Assembly (NCBI RefSeq): GCF_001461695.1
Contig: NZ_AUTC01000146.1
Coordinates: 1 to 64,000, forward strand
Origin: Sinorhizobium fredii USDA 205
GTDB taxonomy: Bacteria; Pseudomonadota; Alphaproteobacteria; Rhizobiales; Rhizobiaceae
Reading direction: 5' to 3'
Length of the DNA: 64,000 nucleotides
In this document: piece by piece, positions 53,670-62,252 of the stretch
Layout of the letters: the number at the start of each line of letters is the position of its first letter
Numbering within the stretch: position 1 is the stretch's first letter
The notes under the pieces: generated by a model
Database searches by the model: none
The model's input: only the letters and a program-made list of their open reading frames with translations
Told to the model about the DNA's origin: nothing
Program-made: the position numbers and the translations under genes

Positions 53670-53869
53670 ACCCCCCTCTGCCCTGCCGGGCATCTCCCCC
53701 ACAAGGGGGGAGATTGGCAAGCAGCAACCTCCCGCTCAAACAATTACCCTTCGCCTGAATCGCTAAGCCGCGTGGCTTCAGCATTTGCCAGCTCACTGTT
53801 GGGCAGGACCGTGCTTCCAGCCAATCTCCCCCCTTGTGGGGGAGATGCCCGGCAGGGCAGAGGGGGGTG
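53670..53869. repeat. RIME-like inverted repeat pair C
   Basis: Units 53670-53717 and 53821-53869 are inverted copies, about 100 bases apart. They fill most of the 302-base gap between the converging mmsB and SDR genes and probably act as a two-way terminator. Nothing else is seen in this gap. Confidence 0.85.
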
Positions 53870-53934
53870 CTATTCCGCGCGTAGGCGGTCGTCGCCCCAA
53901 CCATCCAATCAGACCCGGTCCCGCTCTGCCCACC

Positions 53935-54684
53935 TCACATCTGCCCGGTCATGCCGCCATCGACCGTAAGGGTGATGCCGTTGACGAAGCTCGCCGCCGG
54001 CGAGGCGAGGAAGACGGCGGCGGGCGCAATCTCCTCGGGCCGCCCCCAACGTTTCAGCGGGATACGGACCTCGACGAAGGCCTGGAGCGCCTGGTCGGCG
54101 GCGAGATGCGCATTGGTCTCGGTCGCGAACCAGCCGGGCGCGATCGCGTTGACGGTCAGATTGTCGGCGCCGAGCTCGACGGCCAGCGAGCGCGTCAGCG
54201 CCGAGAGTCCACCCTTTGCCGCCGTATAGGCCGGATCGCCGGCGCGGGCGGCAAAGGCGGCGATCGACGTCACGAAGATCAGCCGGCCGGCCGCGGAACG
54301 CTTGAGCAACGGAAGGGCCGCCCGCGCGACGGCATAGGCCGCTGTCAGGTCGGTATTCAGGAGCTGTGCGAAATCCGCCGGCTCCATCGCCTCGGTGCCG
54401 CGCCTGTCGCGCTCGCCGACCGCATGAATGAGAATATCGAGCTGACCGGTCCTCTCGGTCGCCTGGGCGACGATCGCGCCGGCATCCTGCGTGATGTCGC
54501 CCGGGGCGATCCCGATCGCAAGACCGTCGCCGGCCAGCCGCTCGCGCGCCGCTTCGAGGCTTTGTTTGTTGCGGCCGTTGATCACCGTCCAGGCGCCGGC
54601 CCGGGCGAGCGCCTTGGCCATTTCCAGTCCGAGTCCGCGTCCGCCGCCTGTGACCAACCCCGTTTTGCCGGTTAGATCGAACAT
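53935..54684 (-). CDS. short-chain dehydrogenase/reductase
   Basis: A 249-residue classical SDR with cofactor loop TGGGRGLGLEMA, catalytic Ser in VTSIAAFA, Tyr and Lys in AYTAAKGG, and IAPGWFATE near the end. It resembles gluconate 5-dehydrogenases and 3-oxoacyl reductases. The usual NNAG motif is replaced by HAVGERD, which is uncommon. It stands alone between repeats and its substrate is unknown. Confidence 0.88.
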   Translation of the reverse strand: MFDLTGKTGLVTGGGRGLGLEMAKALARAGAWTVINGRNKQSLEAARERLAGDGLAIGIAPGDITQDAGAIVAQATERTGQLDILIHAVGERDRRGTEAMEPADFAQLLNTDLTAAYAVARAALPLLKRSAAGRLIFVTSIAAFAARAGDPAYTAAKGGLSALTRSLAVELGADNLTVNAIAPGWFATETNAHLAADQALQAFVEVRIPLKRWGRPEEIAPAAVFLASPAASFVNGITLTVDGGMTGQM

Positions 54685-54710
54685 TGTTGCCCTCGTCGCT
54701 GGTGTTCGTT

Positions 54711-54807
54711 CCTACAGCGCCGTGCGCCTTCAGGCGCGCTGCAGCACTTTGAATTACTGCATGCTTTTATCCTTGGATCGGCTCCGATCTAAGGAACTTG
54801 CAGTAGG
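54711..54807. repeat. palindromic intergenic repeat, second family, copy 2
   Basis: An inverted copy of the element at 48710-48815: it begins CTACAGCGC, has GCAGCACTTTGAATTACTGC in the middle and ends CTTGCAGTAG. Spacer bases differ but the paired arms are kept. It lies upstream of the SDR gene. Confidence 0.75.
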
Positions 54808-54861
54808 ACATTTGCAACGAGGGGGCGCTTTCCGCAAGCATTGTCGCGAACGCGCTGTCAC

Positions 54862-54899
54862 GAAAACCATCCCGGCAAGGCAACACCTTGCCGGGATGG
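54862..54899 (-). terminator. terminator of the carbonic anhydrase gene
   Basis: A 14-base-pair perfect stem (54867-54880 with 54886-54899) around a 5-base loop, followed on the minus strand by TTTTCG. It lies 43 bases after the carbonic anhydrase stop: a standard rho-independent terminator. Confidence 0.85.
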
Positions 54900-54942
54900 G
54901 CCAGAAGCCGTCAGGAGAAGCGACGGCCGCTGAAAGGTTTGA

Positions 54943-55692
54943 TCAGCTGGAGCTCAGGACGTAGCGGCGGTGGCCGGCAACAGCCGGCCGCGCGTTCATC
55001 GAATAGAGCGCCGTGAACTTCTTGATGTCGGCCGGATCCACCTCGATCGGCTCCATCGCCACCATCCAGTCGACGATCTCGCTGCAGGGCGGGGTGGTGA
55101 GCGATCCCTCATAGGCCCAATATTTGAGCGAGGAAGGCAGCAGGCCCTTCGGGTCGACGGCGTCGAGTGCAACCTCTTCGCCGGCCTTCTGCGGGAACTT
55201 CGCCGCGAGGCTCGCGAAGGTCGGGTTGGTCTTGCCCGGAACGATGAAAACGCCAAGCACGCCGAGCGCGCCGGTTTCGGCGTGCTTGTGGACGAAATGC
55301 ACCTCCATCGGGAAGTTCTTGCCGTCGACCAGATGTTCGCTCGGCGCGTGGAAGTGGTACTGCACCAGCTCGTAGGTCTTGTGGCCGCGTTTGAGCGTGC
55401 CGCCGGCCGCCTTCACCTGGATCGTGTGGCCGTTGTTGAGGATCGTGCCGCCGCTCTTCCAGTCGGTCGCGAGGTCCGGGATATCGGCCTTGATCGCGCC
55501 CGTGATGTCGATCGGCGATTGCTGCGAGCCGGCTGAACAGGCACCGTTCTCCTTGCTCAAGGAGCCCCAGTGTTCCGGACCCTCCTCGCCTTCGTAGCTC
55601 CAATGCACGCCTTCGGCGGCGTAAGCCGTCTTGACGCAGAGCGGGCAGGCGGCAAGCAAGGCCAGGCCCCGGAGGAAATCACGCCTTTCCAT
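54943..55692 (-). CDS. alpha-class carbonic anhydrase, exported
   Basis: A 249-residue alpha-carbonic anhydrase. Zinc ligands are His113 and His115 (QYHFHAPSEH) and His132 (EVHFVHKH). His89 in LNNGHT is the proton-shuttle position, and TTPPCSE lies in the C-terminal half. The N-terminus (MERRDFLRGLALLAACPLC) is a twin-arginine-like signal with the RR-D-F-L pattern, so it is probably exported folded to the periplasm for CO2/bicarbonate conversion. It has its own terminator and is single. Confidence 0.93.
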   Translation of the reverse strand: MERRDFLRGLALLAACPLCVKTAYAAEGVHWSYEGEEGPEHWGSLSKENGACSAGSQQSPIDITGAIKADIPDLATDWKSGGTILNNGHTIQVKAAGGTLKRGHKTYELVQYHFHAPSEHLVDGKNFPMEVHFVHKHAETGALGVLGVFIVPGKTNPTFASLAAKFPQKAGEEVALDAVDPKGLLPSSLKYWAYEGSLTTPPCSEIVDWMVAMEPIEVDPADIKKFTALYSMNARPAVAGHRRYVLSSS

Positions 55693-56132
55693 TCATATTC
55701 CCTTTCGAATGATCGCGAGCCGATAGCGCTCGCGGGGACGGGATGTTGTTCCTAAAACCCCATCTATCAACTGACCGAAACGACGCGGTTCAAAAAGGCT
55801 GCGCGAAACGGATATCGCCTGCGGGATTTGCGTGTTCGGGACAAGGAGCCGACGAGGGCGGCCGGTTCGCCGTTCGCGCAGCCGCTTCCGTCGGCCGACA
55901 AGTTCGCCATTTACTTGTGCTCCAACTGCGCAGAAAATAGGCGGATGGGAGGAAGCCTTCGGCGCACCTCTCGATAACTGCGCTCGAACTGCTTTCACCC
56001 GCTGACACTCGGAGGGGGAGGGGGCAAAGTGTACGCGGTTTTCCACCCGTATCCCACTCTAACCATTGGGAAGCGGTCACGCAGGTTATGGTTGTCAGAA
56101 CCAGCAATGGCGTGATCCGAGGGAGGAAAGCC
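55693..56132. other. 440-base intergenic region
   Basis: Between the divergent carbonic anhydrase and sugar-binding-protein genes. I see no gene and no clear repeat; both promoters should lie here. Short frames on both strands look like noise. Confidence 0.4.
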
Positions 56133-57215
56133 ATGAGAAGAATTTTGCTCTCCGCGGTCTCCGCCGCGGCGTTATCAGTTGGCGTAACATCGGCATACGC
56201 ACAATCGGGCAGCGTCGAGAAAGCCGTCGGCGGCTACAATTTCGAGGACGCCGCCAAGGAAGATGCGAAAACCAAGGACTTCCATTCGGCCGATGGTCAT
56301 CTGACCTTCGCCATCGTCACCCATACGGCCGGCAACGGCTTCTTCGATCCGGTCTATGTCGGGGCGAGGGTGGCCGGCAACATGATCGGCGCCGAGATCC
56401 TGCTTCTCGGCTCGGAATCGCCTGTCGACGACCCGGCGCGCGAAATCGAGATCCTCAACCAGATCATCCGCGATCCGAAGATCGACGGCATCATCATGAC
56501 GACGCCGCAGGTCGGCGCCTATAACGACATCGTCAAGGCGGCCGAAGCGGCCGGCATACCGGTTGCCACGACGAATTCGTTCGATGAAACGATCCTCAAC
56601 CGCAGCGGCATCAGCCACACCGGACAGGATGCCTCGGCGGCGGCGATCGGCGGCGAGGCGCTCGCCAAATGCGTGCTCGACAGCGGCAAGACCAGCGGCT
56701 CGATCCTGCTGCCTTCATCGACCGCCATGGGCAACATCGAGGTGAACAATCGCGTCACCGCCGCCTTCAACGCGGTGGTCAAGACGCTGAAGGACGCCGG
56801 CAAGCTCGAAGCCTTCAAGGTCGATGCCGGGCCGGAGAATGTCGGCATCGACACGAACCCGAACGATCCGGTCAACGCGCTCGTGACGCTCTTCGAATCG
56901 CGCGGCGACGTGGTCGGCGCCTTCACGGCCAACAACGTCTTCACGCCGCCGCTCGTCAAGGCGGTGGAGCAGATGGGCTGGACGGGCAAGTTCTGCGCCT
57001 TTGGCTTCGACCTCGGCCCGGCACAGCAGGAAGGAATCGCCGCCGGCAACCTGACCGGCTCGCTCGGGCAGCAGCCCTTCCTGCAGGGCTTCTGGCCGGT
57101 CATGCAGCTCTACCTGCAGATCGACCGCGGTATCTCGGCCGCCAATCTCGACACGCGCGCCCAGCTCGTGACCAAGGAGAACGTCGCCAAGGTCGGCAAG
57201 CGCTTCGAAAACTGA
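56133..57215 (+). CDS. sugar ABC transporter periplasmic substrate-binding protein
   Basis: A 360-residue binding protein of the RbsB/Peripla_BP_4 class with a signal peptide (about 1-24, ending AYA). Family parts are AIVTHTAGNGFFDPVYVGAR, IIMTTPQVGAYNDIVKAAEA and GAFTANNVFTPPLVKAVEQM. It is the first gene of a transporter with a fused permease and one ATPase, close in build to FrcBCA of rhizobia. The sugar is unknown. ATG 56133 follows GGGAGGAAAG. Confidence 0.92.
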   Translation: MRRILLSAVSAAALSVGVTSAYAQSGSVEKAVGGYNFEDAAKEDAKTKDFHSADGHLTFAIVTHTAGNGFFDPVYVGARVAGNMIGAEILLLGSESPVDDPAREIEILNQIIRDPKIDGIIMTTPQVGAYNDIVKAAEAAGIPVATTNSFDETILNRSGISHTGQDASAAAIGGEALAKCVLDSGKTSGSILLPSSTAMGNIEVNNRVTAAFNAVVKTLKDAGKLEAFKVDAGPENVGIDTNPNDPVNALVTLFESRGDVVGAFTANNVFTPPLVKAVEQMGWTGKFCAFGFDLGPAQQEGIAAGNLTGSLGQQPFLQGFWPVMQLYLQIDRGISAANLDTRAQLVTKENVAKVGKRFEN

Positions 57216-57258
57216 CCGGAGCTGGATCGTGTTGAGAGCGATGATGGAGACAAGCTCG

Positions 57259-57428
57259 ACCCCCTCTGGCCTGCCGGCCATCTCCCCCACAAGGGGGGAG
57301 AACGCCCGTGGCAGCGTCCAGTGTTCCTCCACACGCTCTGAGCCGCGAAGCCTGAATGACGGATCGATGTGCTTGCCTCGGGTCCTCTCCCCCCTTGTGG
57401 GGGAGATGGCCGGCAGGCCAGAGGGGGT
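57259..57428. repeat. RIME-like inverted repeat pair D (variant)
   Basis: Units 57259-57302 and 57386-57428 face each other between the binding protein and permease genes. The inner stem here is GGCC-TGCC-GGCC instead of GCCC-TGCC-GGGC as in the other three pairs, so both sides have changed together. A hairpin here could raise binding-protein expression relative to the permease, as often seen in ABC operons. Confidence 0.85.
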
Positions 57429-57494
57429 AGGGCGTCCGCCTCTATCTCGTACGGATCGCATTGATCCTGCGAGGAGCAAGCGGAAGACCTCCAC

Positions 57495-59750
57495 ATGATG
57501 CCGACCACGACCGCATCGCTCGGCCGCGCCCCCTCCCAACTCGCCGGCACCTGGGAGGGCGGGCTGCTCATCTTCATCGCGCTGCTCTATCTGGCCGGAG
57601 CGGTCGTCAACCCGACCTTTTTCGGTTCGACCGAGGGCCTCCACGCGCTGCTGCGCGACACCTCCCGCGTCGGGATCATCGCCGTCGGCATGACCTTCGT
57701 CATCGTCAACAAGGATCTCGATCTCTCCGTCGGCTCAACCTACGGGCTGATCGCAGTCGTTTTCGCGAGGCTCTTCGCGCCGAACTTTCTCGATTTCGGC
57801 GTCGTCGCCACCATCCTCCTCTGCCTGCTCCTCGGCGCCGCCATCGGCCTCCTCAACGGCGTGCTCGTCACGCTCCTGAGAGTCCCGGCCTTCATCGCCA
57901 CGCTGACGATGCTGTTCATCGGCCGCGGCTTCGTGCTGGCGCTGACCCATGGCCAGGCGATCTACTATTCGGGCAAGGCCAGGGACAACCCGCTTTTCCT
58001 TCACCTGGGCGAAACGAATGCCCTCGGCTTCAACAACCAGATCGCCATCTTCGCCATTGTCGCCGCGATCGGAGCGATCGTGCTTGCCAAGACGCGCTGG
58101 GGTTATGAGACCTTTGCCACCGGCGGCAACGAACAGGCGGCCGTCTATGCCGGCATCCCGGCGAATTGGGTGCGTATCCGCGCCTATCTGATCTCGTCGC
58201 TCTCGGCGACGGTCGCCGCCCTCCTGGCGGCCGCCCAGGACAAGGGCGTGACGCCGCTCTATGGCGTGAGCTGGGAGCTTACCGTGATCGCCTCGGTGAT
58301 CATCGGCGGCGCCTCGATCCTCGGCGGCCGCGGCCGGGTCGTCGGGTCCTGCCTCGGTGCGGCGCTGGTCGTGCTCATCGACAAGGTGCTGCGCGAAGGC
58401 TGGCCGATCACCCGCACGGTCGTCATCGACGGCGAGAGCATCGCGGTCGGCGCCCGCTATACGCTGCCGGCAGGCGCAGTGCTGGTCTTCCTCGGCCTCC
58501 TCCTCGTCATCGCCGTGCTCATCGAACCCTATCTCATTCGCCGCCAGGTGCTCACCCGTTTCTGGGCCTGGCTGCGCCGGCGGCCGCCGCCTGCAGCGAT
58601 GGAAATGGGTGGCGTTGCCCTCGAGGGGGTGCAGACCAAGGGAGCGATGGCGGCGGACATGGCGCTGTCGGCCACAGGGCTCGGCAAATTTTTGGCGCGG
58701 CGCGATGCGCTGGCCATCATCCTGGCCGCCGTTCTGTGGCTGACGGGCCTGGCGCTTCGGCCGGACTACTGGTGGAACCTCTCCAACACCTTCGCCATCC
58801 TCCTCAACTACACGGAGCTGGCGCTGATCACGATCGGGCTGACCTATGTGATCGCGGCCGGAGATATCGATCTCTCGGTCGGCGCGGTCCTGGCGCTTGC
58901 CGGCAGCACGGCGGCCTATTTCCTCAAGGTGCTGGGGGCCGATCCGATGACGGCGATCGCCATGGGGCTCGTCGTCGGCATGGCCGCGGGTCTCGTCAAC
59001 GCCACCGTGACCGTGGGGTTCAAATTACCCTCCTTCATCGCCACGCTCGGCATGTTCTACATCGCCCGCGGTCTCGCCGCCTGGTTCGTTGCCGGGCAGC
59101 AATTGACCGGCTGGACCGAGGCCTACAATCTCATTGGCCGCAAGGTGAGCGACGTCCTCCTTTATTTCGGCGTCTCGCTGCCGCCGGGCATCATCCGTAA
59201 CGTCACCGAGGTCGTCAGCGTCCAGACGGTCTGGATGTTCTTCGTCGCCGTGGTCGCCGGCGTCGTGCTTGCCTATACGCCGTTCGGCCTCAAGGTCTGC
59301 GCCACCGGCGGCAATCTCAGGGCGGCGGCCTATGCCGGCATCAACACCAGCCGTATCCGCTTCCTCTCGCTGATGCTGGCGGCCCTCTGCGCCACCATGG
59401 CGGGACTCATCAACGTCGCCTATTTCCGCAGCTTCAACCCGGTTGCCGGCCAGTTCCGCGAGCTCGACGCCATCGCCTCGGTGATCATCGGCGGCGGGTC
59501 GATCTTCGGCGGCCACGGGACGATGATCGGCGCGCTTGCCGGGGCCGCCGTCATCACGCTGATCCGGGCGCTGCTGCAGCTGAACGTCCAGGGGTTCACC
59601 ATGCCGCAGCACTGGATCAACGTCTTCATCGGCGTCATTTTGATCGTCGCCGTACTGATCGACATATGGGTGCGCCAGGCCAACATCCTCGGGACTCTCC
59701 GGGCGCGCTTTGCGAAGCGAGCGCCAAGTGGAGCGGCAAGCCATGGTTGA
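57495..59750 (+). CDS. fused double-domain sugar ABC transporter permease (RbsC-like)
   Basis: A 751-residue permease made of two complete BPD_transp_2 domains in tandem. Domain 1 (about 20-345) has NKDLDLSVGSTYGL, ATGGNEQAAVYAGI and ASVIIGGASILGG. Domain 2 (about 400-740) repeats them as AAGDIDLSVGAVLA, ATGGNLRAAAYAGI and ASVIIGGGSIFGG. A basic, Pro-rich linker (LRRRPPPAA) joins them. Normally two separate RbsC-type chains form the channel; here one chain could do so. The ATPase start overlaps its stop by 8 bases. Confidence 0.92.
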   Translation: MMPTTTASLGRAPSQLAGTWEGGLLIFIALLYLAGAVVNPTFFGSTEGLHALLRDTSRVGIIAVGMTFVIVNKDLDLSVGSTYGLIAVVFARLFAPNFLDFGVVATILLCLLLGAAIGLLNGVLVTLLRVPAFIATLTMLFIGRGFVLALTHGQAIYYSGKARDNPLFLHLGETNALGFNNQIAIFAIVAAIGAIVLAKTRWGYETFATGGNEQAAVYAGIPANWVRIRAYLISSLSATVAALLAAAQDKGVTPLYGVSWELTVIASVIIGGASILGGRGRVVGSCLGAALVVLIDKVLREGWPITRTVVIDGESIAVGARYTLPAGAVLVFLGLLLVIAVLIEPYLIRRQVLTRFWAWLRRRPPPAAMEMGGVALEGVQTKGAMAADMALSATGLGKFLARRDALAIILAAVLWLTGLALRPDYWWNLSNTFAILLNYTELALITIGLTYVIAAGDIDLSVGAVLALAGSTAAYFLKVLGADPMTAIAMGLVVGMAAGLVNATVTVGFKLPSFIATLGMFYIARGLAAWFVAGQQLTGWTEAYNLIGRKVSDVLLYFGVSLPPGIIRNVTEVVSVQTVWMFFVAVVAGVVLAYTPFGLKVCATGGNLRAAAYAGINTSRIRFLSLMLAALCATMAGLINVAYFRSFNPVAGQFRELDAIASVIIGGGSIFGGHGTMIGALAGAAVITLIRALLQLNVQGFTMPQHWINVFIGVILIVAVLIDIWVRQANILGTLRARFAKRAPSGAASHG

Positions 59751-60531
59751 CACGCAATCGACCCAACCGATCGTCGAGATGCGCGGCATCGAAAAGGCCT
59801 TCGGCGCCGTGCAGGCGCTTCGCAAGGTCGATCTCGTCCTCTATCCCGGCGAAATCCTCGGCCTCGTCGGCGACAACTCGGCCGGCAAGTCGACGCTCAT
59901 GAAAATCCTGACGGGCGCCTATCAGCGCGATACGGGCGAAATCTTCGTCGCCGGTGAGCCGGTGCAGTTCAAGAGCCCGCATGAGAGCCGTGACGCCGGT
60001 ATCGAGATGATCTACCAGGACTTCGCGCTCTGCGGAAACATGGATGTCGGCCAGAACATCTTCCTTGGCCGCTGGCCGCTCAAGGGGCCGTTCGTCGACC
60101 GGCGGGCAATGTATGCGGAAGCCGACCGCGTGCTGAAGCGGCTGAAGGTCGATGTGAACTCGGTCTACCAGAAGGTCGAGAGCCTCTCGGGCGGCCGCCA
60201 GCAGTCCGTGGCGATCGCCCGCGCCATCTCCTTCGAGCCGCGCGTGGTCATCCTCGACGAACCGACCGCCAACCTTTCGGTGATGGCGACCGAACGGCTG
60301 CTCGAGACCATGCTCGAATTAAAGAGGCAAGGCGTCGCCCAGATCATCATCTCGCACCGGCTCGTCGACATCTTCGCCGTCGGCGACCGGGTCATGGTGC
60401 TGAAACGTGGCGAATATGTCGGCGACCGTTACATCAGGAATACCGACGAGCACGAGGTGCTGGAGATTATCGTCTCCGGCACCCGCGAGACAGCGCTGAC
60501 GTCCGATGAGGCAAGACTGCGCCGATCGTAG
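59743..60531 (+). CDS. sugar ABC transporter ATP-binding protein (single NBD, FrcA-like)
   Basis: A 262-residue ATPase with Walker A GDNSAGKST (Ser in place of the usual Gly), Q-loop IYQDFAL, signature LSGGRQQSVAIARA and Walker B VVILDEPTANLS. It has one nucleotide-binding domain, unlike the tandem RbsA type, so two copies should serve the fused permease. ATG 59743 lies inside the end of the permease gene. Confidence 0.93.
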   Translation: MVDTQSTQPIVEMRGIEKAFGAVQALRKVDLVLYPGEILGLVGDNSAGKSTLMKILTGAYQRDTGEIFVAGEPVQFKSPHESRDAGIEMIYQDFALCGNMDVGQNIFLGRWPLKGPFVDRRAMYAEADRVLKRLKVDVNSVYQKVESLSGGRQQSVAIARAISFEPRVVILDEPTANLSVMATERLLETMLELKRQGVAQIIISHRLVDIFAVGDRVMVLKRGEYVGDRYIRNTDEHEVLEIIVSGTRETALTSDEARLRRS

Positions 60532-60565
60532 GACGGCGACGATTCAAGGAAACATGCAGCGGGTC

Positions 60566-61960
60566 TCAGACCACCCGCGCCGTCACACAGTGGATCGAAT
60601 TGTTGCCGTAGCCCAGACGGTTCCACTCGGCGTGCTCGGGCTGAGTCCGGCCCGCCATGTCGGTGGCACGCGCCCGCACGACGAGCGGTCCCGTCTCATC
60701 AAGGCGCATGATCAGCTCCCACCATTGCCATGCGGAACTCCGCCTTTCGCCCACGAGCCGCGCCTCGCGCCACGGCCCATCGTTCAGGCTTATATCGACC
60801 CTCGATATGGTTCCGGTGCCTGACCACGCGACGCCACGGATCGCCGTCTCGCCGCGTGGCAGGCTCTCCCCCTGATCCGGCGAAGCAATCAGCGCCCGCA
60901 CATTCATGAGCGTTACCGGCTCAAGCTCGTCGCGCCCGTTCCGGACCCACTGGTACCAGTACTTTTCCGTCTGGTAGTGGGCCTCGCAGGGCGTGTCGGT
61001 AGCGATGATCTCGGTCAGCCACTTGACGGAGGCCACCGCATACCAGCCGGGCACGATCAGCCGCAGCGGGTAGCCGTGCGGCGGCGACAGCGGCTCGCCG
61101 TTCATCTCGTAGGCGAGCAGCACTCCCGCTTCGCGGATTTGGTCGAAGGAAAGATCGCGCTCGAAACGGATCGGGGCATCGTGACCGTCGACGACCCCGC
61201 CGTCCGCACCGCGGAACGTCAGGTGCGTCGCGCCGGGCTGCAAACCTGCCCGTTCGATCACCTCGATCAGCGGAACGCCGGTCCATTCGGCCGTGCTGAC
61301 GGCGCCCACGCCCCAGGGTTCTCCGGGCACCTCTGGATCGAACTGGCTGCGGCCATTGCCGGCGCATTCGAGCGTCACCACAAGGCTCTCGGCGCGAAGA
61401 TTGTGCAGGTCTCGCATGCTGAGGCTGAGGGGCCTTTCGACCAGCCCGCCGACGGCAAGCCGATAGCGCTCGCCATCGAGGTTCGGAATATCGAAGTGGT
61501 TGCGCAGGTAGAACCGACCGTTGGGCATGACCGCCCCGCCCGCGAGGTCCGGCACCGACGTTTCGCCGTTCAACGGATTGGCCCGATGAATGAGGAGTCC
61601 CGCCTCGACGGCGTCCTGGCAAGCGTCGGCAGGATCGAGCAGCGCGGCCGAAACCTCCGCCGGGGGCCGATCGCAGCCGCCACTCGCGACCACCTCGGCG
61701 CAGGTCGACGCCGCCATCGCCTCGACCTCGCCGACCTGACGGAACGGCGCCAGGAAAGCCTCGAGGGCGATCTCGTCCGCCGCCTCGGCGATGAAGAACA
61801 GCGAGTGGGTACCGCGAACGACGGCCTCGCCCTTGATGACGACGCCGTGGCGGGCAGCGCTCGGCCGGCTCAAATGGTTCAGCAGCATCACGCCCATTGC
61901 CGGATCGCGCGCGGGGCAGGCCTCGGGCGAATGCTGATGACGCACAATGAACAGAGGCAT
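60566..61960 (-). CDS. molybdopterin sulfite-oxidase-like enzyme with extra N-terminal domain
   Basis: A 464-residue protein. Residues about 100-464 are a full sulfite-oxidase-type enzyme: active-site Cys199 in VVTLECAGNGRSQF, cofactor region PPHGYPLRLIVPGWYAVASV, and the C-terminal dimerisation domain (RGVAWSGTGTISRVDIS). Residues 1-95 form a separate small domain (PLFIVRHQHSPEACPA, then HSLFFIAEAADEIALEAFLA) that looks like a ferredoxin-like alpha/beta DUF of the DUF3303/DUF4242 type. No signal peptide is seen, so it is probably cytoplasmic. ATG 61960 is preferred over the longer frame to 62140. Substrate unknown. Confidence 0.83.
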   Translation of the reverse strand: MPLFIVRHQHSPEACPARDPAMGVMLLNHLSRPSAARHGVVIKGEAVVRGTHSLFFIAEAADEIALEAFLAPFRQVGEVEAMAASTCAEVVASGGCDRPPAEVSAALLDPADACQDAVEAGLLIHRANPLNGETSVPDLAGGAVMPNGRFYLRNHFDIPNLDGERYRLAVGGLVERPLSLSMRDLHNLRAESLVVTLECAGNGRSQFDPEVPGEPWGVGAVSTAEWTGVPLIEVIERAGLQPGATHLTFRGADGGVVDGHDAPIRFERDLSFDQIREAGVLLAYEMNGEPLSPPHGYPLRLIVPGWYAVASVKWLTEIIATDTPCEAHYQTEKYWYQWVRNGRDELEPVTLMNVRALIASPDQGESLPRGETAIRGVAWSGTGTISRVDISLNDGPWREARLVGERRSSAWQWWELIMRLDETGPLVVRARATDMAGRTQPEHAEWNRLGYGNNSIHCVTARVV

Positions 61961-62149
61961 CGGGAACCTTTCGGCAAGGCCGCACGGGCATTCGCGGCAA
62001 TATAGCATGTGGCATCTTCGCTTTCGCCGGGTATCGCTGAAAGTCTGCTGTGGGAGATGCCGGACGGCTATGGCGACGGCAAACTCCGTCATCTCTGCGA
62101 TCTTACGATATGGACGGGTGCGCCGGGCCGCCGGCGTCACGGATGAAAC

Positions 62150-62236
62150 CTCGGTCGCCTGCGGCCGCGTCGAGGCCGGCGAGCCGGCCGACCGGGCGGG
62201 ACTTTGCGAAGGCGACGTCGTGTTGCCGATCGCGAG
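62150..62236 (+). pseudogene. possible remnant of a PDZ domain
   Basis: In one plus-strand frame the bases code VACGRVEAGEPADRAGLCEG followed by DVVL. This fits the V-x2-GSPA-xx-AGL-x2-GD-x-I pattern of PDZ domains in HtrA/Deg proteases and signalling proteins. The frame has no credible start or other domain and soon ends. It could be a relic of a lost gene or chance. Confidence 0.25.
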
Positions 62237-62252
62237 ACCTTGGTGAACCGGC

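Noticed and set aside
59743..60531. Inactive ATPase because Walker A reads GDNSAGKST
   Set aside because: The Gly-to-Ser change is in a tolerant position; the essential Gly-Lys-Ser/Thr and all other motifs are intact.
61947..62246. 99-residue open frame on the plus strand
   Set aside because: It has no ribosome site, its first part lies antisense to the sulfite-oxidase-like gene start, and only its end shows a PDZ-like stretch, reported separately as a possible relic.
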